Source of the DNA: JAIVJN01 sp036732565
GTDB lineage: Bacteria; Acidobacteriota; Vicinamibacteria; Vicinamibacterales; UBA2999
Length of the DNA stretch: 25,232 nt
Assembly: GCA_036732565.1 (NCBI GenBank)
Contig: DAINCF010000027.1
Location: forward strand, 1-25,232
Direction: 5' to 3'
The number at the start of each line of letters is the position of its first letter. The first letter of the stretch is position 1. Of this stretch, positions 1 through 8,540 are shown in pieces. The notes under the pieces are model-generated. The model was given only the letters and a program-made list of their open reading frames with translations. It ran no database searches and had not been told where the DNA came from. A program made the translations under genes and the position numbers.

Positions 1-2
1 CG

Positions 3-812
3 AGCCGCCCCGGCGCAGGGGGCGCGCAACAGCGGCCGGAGCGGCCGCCAGGTGAGAGCCCGGCGTCGGGCGCGCGCATCCCGACTGTGACACCACAGTC
101 GTACCCCGAAGAACAAGTGCAAGCGGGACGTACGCTCTTCGCCTCGCGGTGCGGGTTCTGTCACGGACGCGACGCTGAAGGCGGTGAGAGCGGTCCCGAT
201 CTGACGCGCTCCGCCCTCGTCGCCGAAGACCTGCGCGGCGATCAGCTTGCCCCGATGCTTCGCGCCGGGCGAGCCGAGAAGGGGATGCCGGCGTTCCCGC
301 TGAGCGACGTCGACATGATGGCGGTGGTCGCCTTCATTCACGACACGAAGGCCAAGGCGGACGCCACTGGCGGCGGGCGCCGGACCGTCGAGGTCGAAGA
401 CCTGCAGACCGGCAACGCCGACGCGGGCCGCCGCTACTTCAACGGCGCCGGCGGGTGCGCGACCTGCCACTCGCTCGACGGTGACTTCGCCACCGTGGGC
501 GCTCGCTACGAGGGCTGGGCGCTGCTGCAACGCATGCTCTACCCGGGGAGCGGCCGCGGCACGGTGGAGCCGCCCCAGCCTCCGACCTTGACGGTGACCA
601 CGCGCAGTGGGCAGGCCGTCACCGGCAAGCTGGAGCACCGCGACGAGTTCACCATCAGCCTGGCCGACGCCGATGGCTGGATCCGATCGTGGCCGCTCGA
701 CAGCGTCAAGGTCACCGGCAACGAGCCGCTTCGCGCGCACGTCGAGCAACTACCGAAGTACACCGACGCCGACATGCACGATGTCTTCGCCTATCTGCAG
801 ACGCTCAAGTAG
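3..812 (+). CDS. Di-haem c-type cytochrome, 5' end outside window
   Basis: This is a periplasmic electron-transfer protein with two class I cytochrome c domains. Two CxxCH haem sites are visible, CGFCH and CATCH, at about residues 22-26 and 124-128 when counted from the GTG at 87. The first domain has the GMPAF-type loop that usually supplies the axial Met. The frame stays open upstream of 87 to the window edge, and no export signal follows the GTG, so the true start and signal peptide probably lie outside the window; 87 would be an internal codon. It ends 15 bases before the PQQ dehydrogenase gene, which itself lacks a cytochrome domain, so this protein is the likely electron acceptor of that enzyme. 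The family is clear; the physiological substrate of the pair is not. Confidence 0.85.
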   Translation, partial: SRPGAGGAQQRPERPPGESPASGARIPTVTPQSYPEEQVQAGRTLFASRCGFCHGRDAEGGESGPDLTRSALVAEDLRGDQLAPMLRAGRAEKGMPAFPLSDVDMMAVVAFIHDTKAKADATGGGRRTVEVEDLQTGNADAGRRYFNGAGGCATCHSLDGDFATVGARYEGWALLQRMLYPGSGRGTVEPPQPPTLTVTTRSGQAVTGKLEHRDEFTISLADADGWIRSWPLDSVKVTGNEPLRAHVEQLPKYTDADMHDVFAYLQTLK

Positions 813-827
813 CGGACGGGGCCGATC

Positions 828-2489
828 ATGACCACACCAGTATCTTCTTGCCCCGCTCCGCGGGGCGAGACATCTCCCACAGCCGCACGAGAAGCTCGAT
901 GGAATCGCGGTCAAGTCGGCCGTGGGAGATGTCTAGCCGTTGTGTTGCTCGTCATCTCCGGTGCGGGCGCCCTAGCGCAGAGCGTCGATCCGTCGATGCT
1001 GCTGAAGCCGCCCGCCGACAGTTGGCCGACCTACCACGGCGACTATTCGGGCCGGCGGCACAGCACGCTGTCGTCGATTACGCCGGCCAACGTGCATCAA
1101 CTGACGCTGGCGTGGTCGTTCCAGACCAATTCGACACAGCAAATCAAGGCGTCGCCGATTGTCGTCAACGGTGTCATGTACATCACGACGCCCGACAATC
1201 TCTGGGCGCTCGATGCGCGATCCGGACGTGAGCTCTGGCGCTACACGCACCCCGAGAACGACGCGTTCCATATCGGCCACCGCGGCGTCGCCGTGTCCAA
1301 GGACTCGGTCTTTCTCACGACGCCGGACGCACACCTGCTGGCGCTCGATGCCCGCGACGGTACCGTCAAGTGGGATGTCGTCATCGCCGACTCGACGCGC
1401 GGCTACTGGTCGACGAACGCACCACTGCTGATCCGCAACCACGTGCTGGCAGGGGTCGCGGGCGACTTCGACAACCTGCCCGGCATCTTGAAGTCGTTCG
1501 ATCCCGAGACCGGCGAGCTGCAGTGGACGTTCTACAGCACGCCGCCGCCGGGCACGCCGGATTCGATCAGCGGCGGTGCGACGGGCGGTCAGATGTGGAT
1601 GACCGGCACGTACGACCCGGACCTCAACCTGTTCTACGTCGGCACCGGCAACCCGACGCCGGTGCTGAACGGCGAGATGCGACCTGGAGACAATCCCTGG
1701 ACGTGCGCGATCGTCGCGCTCAACCCCGACACCGGCAAGCTCGTGTGGGGATTTCAAGCCTCGCCGCACGACACGCACGATTGGGACGCCGCCGAAGTTC
1801 CGGTGCTCGTGGACGCGCCCTTCAACGGCACGCCGCGAAAGCTGCTGCTGCAGGCGTCGCGCAACGGCTACTACTTCGTGCTGGATCGCACGAACGGCAA
1901 GAGCCTGCTGACGACGTCGTTTGCCGCCGTCAACTGGGCGAAGGGCATCGACCAGGATGGACGCCCGATTCCCAATCCCGACAAGGAGCCGAAGCGCGAT
2001 GGACGTCTGGTCGCGCCGAACGAAGGGGGCGCGACGAACTACCGATCGCCCAGCTACGACCCGGCGTCGGGCCTGCTCCTGGTCAGCGCCGTCGATGCCT
2101 ACGGGCTGTACTTCTTCAAGGAGGAGCATGGCACGGTCGGCTGGGCCGGCGCCAATTCGAGCGTGTGGTCGCGCGCGGCCTTGCGGGCCATCGAGATGCA
2201 GACCGGCAAGATCAAGTGGAGTCACGATCTTGGCGAAGGCGCCGGTTCGGCCGGCGTGCTGACCACCGACTCCGGTCTCGCGTTCACCGGCGACACGAGC
2301 CGAAACGTCATGGCGGTGCGCACGAGCGATGGCACGACGCTGTGGCATGCCGCCATCGGCCGCGTCGGGATGTCGCCGATCACCTTCGAGCTGGACGGAC
2401 GGCAACTCCTCGTCGTCGGTGGTGGCAGCGCACTCTACACATTTGCGCTTCCACAAGCCCCTCGCACCCGCACCACCGACTCGCGGTGA
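828..2489 (+). CDS. PQQ-dependent dehydrogenase, alcohol/glucose dehydrogenase-like beta-propeller
   Basis: This 553-residue quinoprotein belongs to the methanol/ethanol dehydrogenase superfamily and should oxidise an alcohol or sugar in the periplasm, passing electrons to the cytochrome encoded just upstream. Propeller-blade motifs recur, such as LWALDARSGRELW and IVALNPDTGKLVW, as does the family stretch around SPHDTHDWD, where the metal- and PQQ-contacting acidic residues usually sit. The ATG at 828 has a GGACGGGG ribosome site. A hydrophobic segment ending ALAQS (about residues 36-51) looks like a signal peptide, but 35 polar residues precede it and no better in-frame start exists. That odd N-terminus coincides with an inverted repeat (separate entry). 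There is no C-terminal haem domain, so this is a type I quinoprotein. Substrate is unknown. Confidence 0.85.
   Translation: MTTPVSSCPAPRGETSPTAAREARWNRGQVGRGRCLAVVLLVISGAGALAQSVDPSMLLKPPADSWPTYHGDYSGRRHSTLSSITPANVHQLTLAWSFQTNSTQQIKASPIVVNGVMYITTPDNLWALDARSGRELWRYTHPENDAFHIGHRGVAVSKDSVFLTTPDAHLLALDARDGTVKWDVVIADSTRGYWSTNAPLLIRNHVLAGVAGDFDNLPGILKSFDPETGELQWTFYSTPPPGTPDSISGGATGGQMWMTGTYDPDLNLFYVGTGNPTPVLNGEMRPGDNPWTCAIVALNPDTGKLVWGFQASPHDTHDWDAAEVPVLVDAPFNGTPRKLLLQASRNGYYFVLDRTNGKSLLTTSFAAVNWAKGIDQDGRPIPNPDKEPKRDGRLVAPNEGGATNYRSPSYDPASGLLLVSAVDAYGLYFFKEEHGTVGWAGANSSVWSRAALRAIEMQTGKIKWSHDLGEGAGSAGVLTTDSGLAFTGDTSRNVMAVRTSDGTTLWHAAIGRVGMSPITFELDGRQLLVVGGGSALYTFALPQAPRTRTTDSR
851..934. repeat. Hairpin plus 13-bp inverted repeat in the signal-peptide region
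   Basis: Bases 851-865 form a perfect 6-bp stem with a 3-base loop (CCCCGC/GCGGGG). Directly after it, AGACATCTCCCAC at 868-880 is exactly complementary to GTGGGAGATGTCT at 922-934, with about 40 bases between. The element lies inside the first 36 codons of the dehydrogenase gene and before its hydrophobic segment. It resembles intergenic repetitive extragenic palindromes more than coding sequence. I did not see a second copy in the window. Confidence 0.6.
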
Positions 2490-2506
2490 CATCAGCAGCG
2501 TTGGCG

Positions 2507-2550
2507 CCCCGCGGCCGGGGTCCCCGCCACGCGTTGTGTGCGTGGTGGGG
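2507..2550. repeat. Tandem GC-rich hairpins after the dehydrogenase gene
   Basis: Two stem-loops stand side by side, 17 bases after the dehydrogenase stop. CCCCG (2507-2511) pairs with CGGGG (2516-2520) across a 4-base loop. CCCCGCCACGC (2522-2532) pairs with GCGTGGTGGGG (2540-2550), 10 of 11 positions being Watson-Crick and one G-T. No T-run follows, so this is either a non-canonical terminator or a repetitive intergenic palindrome. The rest of the 166-base gap to the next gene holds nothing else I recognise. Confidence 0.5.
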
Positions 2551-2655
2551 TGGTGGAGCGAGGCGAGAGATACTGGCGGCAGCGAAAGCGGAGCCTGGCA
2601 GAGCCTCTGAGTTCTCGGCGATTCGCGGCGAAGCTTCGCTGCCATAATTAGCGGC

Positions 2656-3711
2656 GTGGCGAAGAGGCGGGCACATCGGGCGACGGCGCGACACAAGAAG
2701 CCGACCATTCGGGTCGTGGCCGCCAAGGCGGGCGTCGCGGTCAGCACCGTGTCGCGGTACCTGAACGACGACTACGTCAGCCCGTCGATGAAGGCGCGGC
2801 TGTCGGGCATCATCGAGTCGCTCGGGTACTCGCGCTCGTCGACGGCGCGCAACCTGAGCCTCGGCCTCAAAGGCTGCATCGGCGTCGCGGTCGATTCCAT
2901 CCAGGATCCGTGGTTCACGCAGCTCCTGACCGGAATGGAAGAGGAGCTGCAGACCCGCGACACCAGCCTGATGCTCCTGAGCCTCGAGCTCCGAAACGAG
3001 TACGACCCGACGATCGCGCTGGAGTGGATTGACGAACGGCGCGTCGATGGTCTCATCATCGCGAAGTGCCATCGGCGCGACATGCCGTTGGTCGAAGCGG
3101 CGATCGACTCGCAGATTCCCCTGGTCACCGTGGCGCCCGACCAGGCGATGAGAGATGTCTCGGTGATCCGCGGCGACAACATCGGTGCCGGGCGCCTCAT
3201 CGCCGCCCATCTGACCGACCTGGGCCATCGTCGCATTGCGTTCGCCGGTGGGCCCCGCGTCTCCATCGAATCGCGTCATCGGCTGCAGGGACTTCGAGAC
3301 GAGCTGCGTCGTCACGACATCGACCTGCCGGATGAGTGGGTGTCGTTCTGCCCGAGCTACGAAGCAGAGCAGGGCGCGGCGTTCGCGCACAGGTTCCTGG
3401 AGAAGCCGCTGGACGTGACGGCGCTGGTGCTCGGCAACGATGCGTTGGCGATCGGCTTCATGCGCGCCGCCCATCAGCGTGGCCTGCACGTGCCCGACGA
3501 TCTGTCGGTCACCGGATTCGACGGCATCCCGGAGTCGGCCCGCTTCTGGCCCGGTTTGACGACCGTGGCGCAGCCGATGCGCGAGATGGGCCGCGAAGCA
3601 TGCCGCCGGTTGTTTGCCGCGATTTCGGCGGCGGGCCAGCGAACCGCCATCGAATATCCGATGTCTCTCATCGTCCGCGAGAGCAGCGGGCCGCCTCGAT
3701 CGACAAGTTGA
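2656..3711 (+). CDS. LacI-family transcriptional regulator
   Basis: This 351-residue protein has the LacI layout. A helix-turn-helix sits near residues 18-37 (VVAAKAGVAVSTVSRYLND), followed by the hinge helix and a periplasmic-binding-protein-like effector domain starting at KGCIGVAV. The C-terminal half carries the family landmarks AHLTDLGHRRIAFAGG, ALVLGNDALAIGFM and LSVTGFDGIPES. Proteins of this type usually repress genes for uptake or oxidation of a sugar or related ligand that they sense. The dehydrogenase/cytochrome pair just upstream is a plausible target, but no operator could be assigned. The start is a GTG with no Shine-Dalgarno; a CATAAT box at 2643-2648 would put the transcript start almost on the start codon, so it may be leaderless. 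Confidence 0.92.
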   Translation: MAKRRAHRATARHKKPTIRVVAAKAGVAVSTVSRYLNDDYVSPSMKARLSGIIESLGYSRSSTARNLSLGLKGCIGVAVDSIQDPWFTQLLTGMEEELQTRDTSLMLLSLELRNEYDPTIALEWIDERRVDGLIIAKCHRRDMPLVEAAIDSQIPLVTVAPDQAMRDVSVIRGDNIGAGRLIAAHLTDLGHRRIAFAGGPRVSIESRHRLQGLRDELRRHDIDLPDEWVSFCPSYEAEQGAAFAHRFLEKPLDVTALVLGNDALAIGFMRAAHQRGLHVPDDLSVTGFDGIPESARFWPGLTTVAQPMREMGREACRRLFAAISAAGQRTAIEYPMSLIVRESSGPPRSTS

Positions 3712-3740
3712 CAGCGTCCTCCCATCGGCGATAGCTTCCT

Positions 3741-3753
3741 GTTGACAATCAAC
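3741..3753. promoter_or_regulatory. Small palindrome containing a -35-like TTGACA
   Basis: GTTGA-CAA-TCAAC is a perfect 5-bp inverted repeat with a 3-base centre, in the 98-base gap between the LacI-type regulator and the permease gene. It contains TTGACA at 3742-3747, a perfect -35 hexamer, but I see no convincing -10 at the right distance. It could be a promoter part, an operator, or chance. Confidence 0.2.
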
Positions 3754-3809
3754 ATGTGTGGACCCCGACAGAGCGCGGGTGTCCACGACACGCCGGCTGA
3801 GAGGCACGC

Positions 3810-6458
3810 ATGTCGATACGCGAGTGGATCGTGCGGCTGCTGGCCGTCGGACGACGAGGACGACGGGATCGGGAGATGGGCGAGGAGGTGGAGTTTCACC
3901 TCGCGTCGCTCGTCGAGACCTACGAGCGGCAAGGGTTGTCGCCGCGCGACGCCCGAGTGCGGGCGGAGCGCGAGCTGGGCGGCCTCAACCGGACCCGACA
4001 GGCCTGGCGCGATCAACGGACCTGGCTGCCCGCCGAAGAGCTTCGTCAAGACTTCACGGTCGGGTGGCGGGTGCTCCGCCGATCGGCGAGCTTCAGCTTT
4101 CCCGCGGCGCTGACGCTTGGGTTGGCGGTAGCGGCCACGACATCGGTGTTCACGGTTGTGGATGCGGTCCTGCTGGCGCCGCTGCCGTACCGCGAGCCCG
4201 ATCAGGTCGTTCGGTTGTCCGAGGTCTACCTTCCACAGCGTTCGAGCTCTGGGATCGCGTCGGGGAATTTCCTCGAATGGCAGACGCGCACCCGCTCGTT
4301 TGCTGCGCTGACCGCGATCGACGTTCGCCAACAGAATCTCACGCGGGACGGCGAGCCGCAGCAAGTGTCAGTGGCGGCGGTGTCGGACGGATTTGCGGTG
4401 ACCGGTGGCGTCCAGCCCGTCCTGGGTCGTACGTTCGCGGCCGACGAGTTTCAGCCCGGCCGCGACGCCGTCGCGATCCTGAGTCATACCCTGTGGCGCA
4501 CGCGATACGGCAGCGACGGCCGCATCGTGGGGAAAAGCCTCAGGCTGGACGATCGGACCTACGAGATCGTCGGCGTGATGCCGGCGAGCTTCATTTTCCC
4601 GACGTTCGAGAACGAGCTCTGGACTCCGCTCGTGCTCACGGCCGCCGATCGCGAGAACCGCACGGGCCACACGCTGGCCGCAAGGGGGCGTCTGCGCGAA
4701 GGCGTCACGGTCGACATGGCGCAGCGCGAGATGGACGCCATCGCGACGACGCTCCAGACCGAGTTTCCCGTTTCGAATCGTGATTGGGGAGTGCGCCTGC
4801 AGGCGGTCCGCGACGCGTTCGTTGGCGACACCAAGCCCGTGTTGGCCGCCATCGCCGTTGCCGTGCTGCTGTTGCTGTTCGTCGCCTGCGCCAACATCGC
4901 CGGGTTGCTGCTCACGCAAGGTGTGTCGCGCGATCGTGAGGTTGCCGTACGCCTGGCTCTCGGCGCCAGTCGGCTGCGCGTGGTTCGTCAATTCCTCAGT
5001 GAGAGCGTCCTGCTCGCGCTGGCCGGCGGGACGGTGGGCGTGGGCCTCGCGGTTCTCGCGACGCCGCTGGTCGCGGCGCTGCGCCCGGACGACTTCGTGA
5101 CATGGAAGCCGATTGCCGTCGACCTGCGCGCGATCCTGTTCGCGGGAGTCGCGTCGGTGTGTGCGGGCCTGCTCTTCGGGCTGCTCCCGGCGCTGGTCCT
5201 GTCGGACCGCCGCCTCGGTCAGCGTGCGTCGATGCGCGGCGCCGGACAGGAAGCCTCGCGCGCCCGCCTGACGCTGGTCGCATTCGAAGTGGCGTTGTCC
5301 GTCGTGCTGGTCTGCGGCGCCGCCGTCCTCGCTGCCACGCTCGACCGCTTGACGGCCGTCGATCTCGGCTTCGAGCCGGACGAGGTGGTGACGATGCGCG
5401 TGTCGCTGCCCGAAGCGCGATATCGAGACGATCAGCAGGTGAGGATCTTCTACGATCGATTGCTCGAGCGCGTTCGTGCGTTGCCCGGCGTGCAGGCGGC
5501 GGGGACGACGCACGTGCTGCCGCTGAGCGGGGACTCGTCGGTGCGACCGTACCGCGTCGCAGGGCGAACCAGCGCCGCGGGCGATCTTCCCATCGCGCAC
5601 TATCGCGTGGTCACACCCGGCTATCTGGAGGCGATCCGCGTGCCGTTGCGCGCCGGTCGGCTGTTCGACCGCGGCGACCAGGCGAACCGGCCGCTCGCGG
5701 TCGTCATCAACGAGACCCTGCGACGACGCGAGTGGCCCGATCGCGACCCTCTTGGGGCGTCCGTCACCTTCGGTGGCGTCGACGACCTCTGGGGCACGAT
5801 CGTGGGTGTCGTCGGCGACGTTCATCACTTCGGGCCGGGTGATCCCGCGCCGGCGGAGATGTACTGGCCCGCGCCTCAGATCGATGCGACGCCGAGTCAG
5901 ACGCTCAGGCGCGCGCGGCGGAGCTCGATGCTCGTCGTGCGCGCTGACCAGAACGCGCTGGCGATGGTGCCGTCGATCGGCGCGGCCGTACGCGCTGTGG
6001 ATCCCGATCAGCCGACCGCGTCGGTTCGAACGATGACGTCGCTCTTGAGCGCGACGTTGTGGCTGTCGCGCGCCAGCACATGGATCGTCGCGGTCTTCGG
6101 CAGCGCCGCCCTGCTGTTCGCCCTTCTCGGCGTCTTTGCCACGGTGTCGTATGCGGTGTCCCAACGCCGGCGTGAGCTGGCCGTTCGTGTCGCGCTTGGC
6201 GCGAGCGCATCGAGCGTGACGCGGGTCGTCTTGCACGGCGCGGCATGGGCGAGCGGCGTGGGCGTTGTAGTGGGTGTCATCGCGGCGCTGACCTTGCAGA
6301 CGGCGCTGTCGAAGTTGATCGTCGGCACCGAAGCGCTCGACGCCAGGACGTTCGTGGCCGTGGTCAGCGGTTGCGCCGTTCTCGTGTTGCTGGCGTGCTG
6401 GTGGCCCGCCAAGCAAGCCTCTCGGGTCGAGCTGATGCAGGTCCTGCGAACGGAGTAG
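3810..6458 (+). CDS. ADOP-type ABC transporter permease (MacB/FtsX-like, duplicated)
   Basis: This 882-residue inner-membrane protein matches the acidobacterial duplicated orphan permease type. A soluble N-terminal helical region (about 1-85, with the REMGEEVEFHLASLVE stretch) is followed by two MacB-periplasmic-domain plus FtsX-permease modules. Visible membrane segments include LTLGLAVAATTSVFTVVDAVLL near residue 100, IAVAVLLLLFVACANIAGLL near 350, two further helices to about 450, one near 490, and a last group from about 755. The sequence REVAVRLALGAS and its second copy RELAVRVALGAS mark the cytoplasmic coupling loop of each half. No ATPase gene is adjacent, which is usual for this family ('orphan'). 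Function is probably export or envelope stress, with unknown cargo. Start ATG follows GAGAGG. Confidence 0.88.
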   Translation: MSIREWIVRLLAVGRRGRRDREMGEEVEFHLASLVETYERQGLSPRDARVRAERELGGLNRTRQAWRDQRTWLPAEELRQDFTVGWRVLRRSASFSFPAALTLGLAVAATTSVFTVVDAVLLAPLPYREPDQVVRLSEVYLPQRSSSGIASGNFLEWQTRTRSFAALTAIDVRQQNLTRDGEPQQVSVAAVSDGFAVTGGVQPVLGRTFAADEFQPGRDAVAILSHTLWRTRYGSDGRIVGKSLRLDDRTYEIVGVMPASFIFPTFENELWTPLVLTAADRENRTGHTLAARGRLREGVTVDMAQREMDAIATTLQTEFPVSNRDWGVRLQAVRDAFVGDTKPVLAAIAVAVLLLLFVACANIAGLLLTQGVSRDREVAVRLALGASRLRVVRQFLSESVLLALAGGTVGVGLAVLATPLVAALRPDDFVTWKPIAVDLRAILFAGVASVCAGLLFGLLPALVLSDRRLGQRASMRGAGQEASRARLTLVAFEVALSVVLVCGAAVLAATLDRLTAVDLGFEPDEVVTMRVSLPEARYRDDQQVRIFYDRLLERVRALPGVQAAGTTHVLPLSGDSSVRPYRVAGRTSAAGDLPIAHYRVVTPGYLEAIRVPLRAGRLFDRGDQANRPLAVVINETLRRREWPDRDPLGASVTFGGVDDLWGTIVGVVGDVHHFGPGDPAPAEMYWPAPQIDATPSQTLRRARRSSMLVVRADQNALAMVPSIGAAVRAVDPDQPTASVRTMTSLLSATLWLSRASTWIVAVFGSAALLFALLGVFATVSYAVSQRRRELAVRVALGASASSVTRVVLHGAAWASGVGVVVGVIAALTLQTALSKLIVGTEALDARTFVAVVSGCAVLVLLACWWPAKQASRVELMQVLRTE

Positions 6459-6478
6459 CGCTCCTGGCCGACTGGCCC

Positions 6479-6506
6479 GGGGCCTCGACGAACCGTCGGT
6501 GGCCCC
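6479..6506 (+). terminator. Strong hairpin after the permease gene
   Basis: GGGGCC (6479-6484) pairs with GGCCCC (6501-6506), and inside it CGACG (6486-6490) pairs with CGTCG (6494-6498) around a 3-base loop, leaving a small bulge. It begins 21 bases after the permease stop. It lacks a following T-run, so it is a terminator-like structure, not a textbook intrinsic terminator. It separates the ordinary genes to the left from the peptide-modification genes to the right. Confidence 0.45.
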
Positions 6507-6565
6507 GCTGCTCACCGGGCTACAGCGCCGCCAGCCTGGCAGCATATGATAGCGTCCTCGTCTCT

Positions 6566-7546
6566 ATGGCACGGCCCACGGGCGGTCTGTCCGCCCTGTT
6601 TCCGACAATCCAGAGCGATCGCTTTCTCGAGCGCTATTGGTCCGCCCGCCCGTTGTGGAGCCATGGATCCGCGGCGCGCTTCGGCAGGCTGGCGGAGCTG
6701 AATCAGATCGGCAGCATCCTGCGTGTGGCCGTGCGATCGCGCATGGAGATGAAGGCCATTCTGCGCGGGACCCATCACCATTCGAACGAGATTCCGATCG
6801 CACCGTCGAGCGCGATCTCGCTGTACGACTCCGGCGCGACGATCGTCTGCAACGCGATTCATCAGTGGCATGAGCCGGTGGCCGTCTGGACGCGGACGCT
6901 GACGCGACAGTTGCGCACGCCGCCACACGCGGGCAGTTGCAACGCCTATGTCTCGCCACCAGGTGTGGGCGTCGGGATGCATTTCGACGACCACGATGTC
7001 ATCGTCGTGCAACTGGGAGGCCGAAAGCGTTGGCGGTTCGCCGTCAATCGCACCGTGACGCATCCTACGGTGAACAGCGGGCCGCAATTGGCCGACGAAG
7101 TCGCACGGTATGCGACGGGCCCATCTCCCAAGCGGATGCCGCGAGGCACGACCGTCGAGCTCCGGCCCGGTTCGGTGCTCTATCTGCCGCGTGGCTACTG
7201 GCACGACACGGATGCCCGCGAGCCGTCGATCTCCCTGACATTCGGCTTCCGAATCCCGACCTGGGTCGAGCTCGTGCGCGACCATCTGTCGCAGCGGCTC
7301 GTGCAGCATGTCGACTGGCGCGAGTCGATCTGGCAGGCGTGGTCCACTGGCCATCGCGATCTCGCTGAGCAGCGCTGGTTGGAACTGCGTGAGGATCTGG
7401 TGACACGTCTGCGGTCGACGACGCTGTCGGACCTGATGGCAGGCGATCGGCTCGAGCCTCCGCCTCGAAACAGTGCCGCGAGCAAACCACTGAACGACAA
7501 CGCCAATCGGCGCGGACACCGGTCCGCACGAAGAAGGAGGAACTGA
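6566..7546 (+). CDS. JmjC/RoxA-like cupin oxygenase, Fe(II)/2OG
   Basis: This 326-residue protein looks like a member of the Cupin_4/JmjC hydroxylase group, which hydroxylates amino-acid side chains in proteins or peptides using iron and 2-oxoglutarate. The metal triad is readable: His139 and Asp141 in GVGMHFDDHDV, and His213 in YLPRGYWHDTD. LGGRKRWR after the first motif is typical of the RoxA (ribosomal oxygenase) type. I chose ATG 6566 because the open frame extends further upstream but only over sequence antisense-like to the permease end; a TATGAT box at 6545-6550 lies just before it. There is no clear ribosome site. It is one base from the next gene (stop 7546, start 7548), so they form an operon. 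In this setting it may hydroxylate a RiPP precursor. Confidence 0.75.
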   Translation: MARPTGGLSALFPTIQSDRFLERYWSARPLWSHGSAARFGRLAELNQIGSILRVAVRSRMEMKAILRGTHHHSNEIPIAPSSAISLYDSGATIVCNAIHQWHEPVAVWTRTLTRQLRTPPHAGSCNAYVSPPGVGVGMHFDDHDVIVVQLGGRKRWRFAVNRTVTHPTVNSGPQLADEVARYATGPSPKRMPRGTTVELRPGSVLYLPRGYWHDTDAREPSISLTFGFRIPTWVELVRDHLSQRLVQHVDWRESIWQAWSTGHRDLAEQRWLELREDLVTRLRSTTLSDLMAGDRLEPPPRNSAASKPLNDNANRRGHRSARRRRN

Positions 7547-7547
7547 G

Positions 7548-8528
7548 ATGCCGTCAGTCAAGGAGGTGGTGCACGTACTCGACCTGCTTACCAAGCCGGG
7601 GCTCGAGTCCGCCGCGCCCCGCGAGGCCGAGCCCGCCTTTCGAATGCGTAGGCTGCTGGGCAACAAGAACATCGTCGCGGTCGGCGTGGGCGAGAAGATC
7701 ACGGGTGGCAAGCGCACCGGCGCGTTGTCCCTCCGCTTCTACGTGAAACGGAAGGTGTCGCTGAACCGCCTGAGGGCCGTGGACGCCGTACCACCGGCAG
7801 TGCACCCGGCGCTCACGTTGACCGATACCGCCGTTCCGACCGATGTGATTGTGCTCGGCCGACTGCGACTCGATGGCGTGTCGATCAAGCCTGGAGCCAG
7901 CATGGGGCACGTCAATGCGCCGGCCGGGACCTTCGGCGCGCTGGTTCGGCGCAACCGGAAGCTCGAAGTGCTCAGCAACAGCCATGTCCTGGCGCGGAGC
8001 GGTAAAGGAAGGCGAGGCGACGCGATTCTGTCGCCCGGCAAAGGAGATGGCGGCACGGCTGCGCAGGATGTCGTGGCCCGCCTGTCTCGCTTCAAGAAGT
8101 TCGTCGTGGGCGGCGCGTTCGTGAATAGGGTCGACTGCGCCGCGGCGACGCCGACGTCGTCGCGCCTGCAGGATTTCAAGTCGGCGATCCCAGGCGTCGG
8201 CGTCCCTCGCGGTACGATCGCGGCGAGTCGCGGAATGAAGATCGTCAAGGTCGGCCGGACGACTGGCAAGACCGTGGGCGTGGTCGAGGACATTCACTTC
8301 CGCGTCGTCTTTCCCTACCCCGGCGTGGGCAAGGTCGGCTTCATCGATCAGGTCTTGTGCTCGCGATACTCTGCGCCAGGAGACTCGGGCTCGCTGGTCC
8401 TGGATCGCCGCACCAAGCGCGCCGTTGGGCTTCATTTCGCCAGCGCGCCCGAGGGCAGCGTCTTCAGTCCAATCGAGGATGTGCTGAAAGCGCTGCGCGT
8501 GAAGCTCGTCACGACGGCGATCGGCTGA
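7548..8528 (+). CDS. Trypsin-fold serine peptidase, NAL1-like
   Basis: This 326-residue protein appears to be a chymotrypsin/trypsin-fold protease. The triad is visible as His146 in LSNSHVLA, Asp196 in RVDCAAA, and Ser280 in the GDSGS motif. The N-terminal module NIVAVGVGEKITGG through PTDVIVLG is like that of bacterial proteins related to plant NAL1 proteases. No signal peptide or membrane segment is seen, so it is probably cytoplasmic, which would suit processing of an intracellular precursor. The start has a strong AAGGAGGAA site. It sits directly after the cupin oxygenase and 12 bases before the next small gene. A role as leader peptidase for the neighbouring peptide systems is inference; many NAL1-like proteins have no known substrate. 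Confidence 0.75.
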   Translation: MPSVKEVVHVLDLLTKPGLESAAPREAEPAFRMRRLLGNKNIVAVGVGEKITGGKRTGALSLRFYVKRKVSLNRLRAVDAVPPAVHPALTLTDTAVPTDVIVLGRLRLDGVSIKPGASMGHVNAPAGTFGALVRRNRKLEVLSNSHVLARSGKGRRGDAILSPGKGDGGTAAQDVVARLSRFKKFVVGGAFVNRVDCAAATPTSSRLQDFKSAIPGVGVPRGTIAASRGMKIVKVGRTTGKTVGVVEDIHFRVVFPYPGVGKVGFIDQVLCSRYSAPGDSGSLVLDRRTKRAVGLHFASAPEGSVFSPIEDVLKALRVKLVTTAIG

Positions 8529-8540
8529 CGAAGGGCGGCC

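Noticed and set aside
972..2747. A 591-codon open frame on the minus strand opposite the PQQ dehydrogenase
   Set aside because: It is antisense to a clear gene, very Arg-rich and without motifs, as expected for GC-rich codon shadowing.
4368..6545. A 725-codon open frame on the minus strand opposite the permease
   Set aside because: It has low-complexity Arg/Gln-rich translation with no domain; the plus-strand permease explains the stretch.
6245..6565. Upstream extension of the cupin gene into the permease 3' end
   Set aside because: The extra 107 residues are Arg-rich, unlike the family, and overlap the permease by over 200 bases; the family-like sequence begins after ATG 6566.
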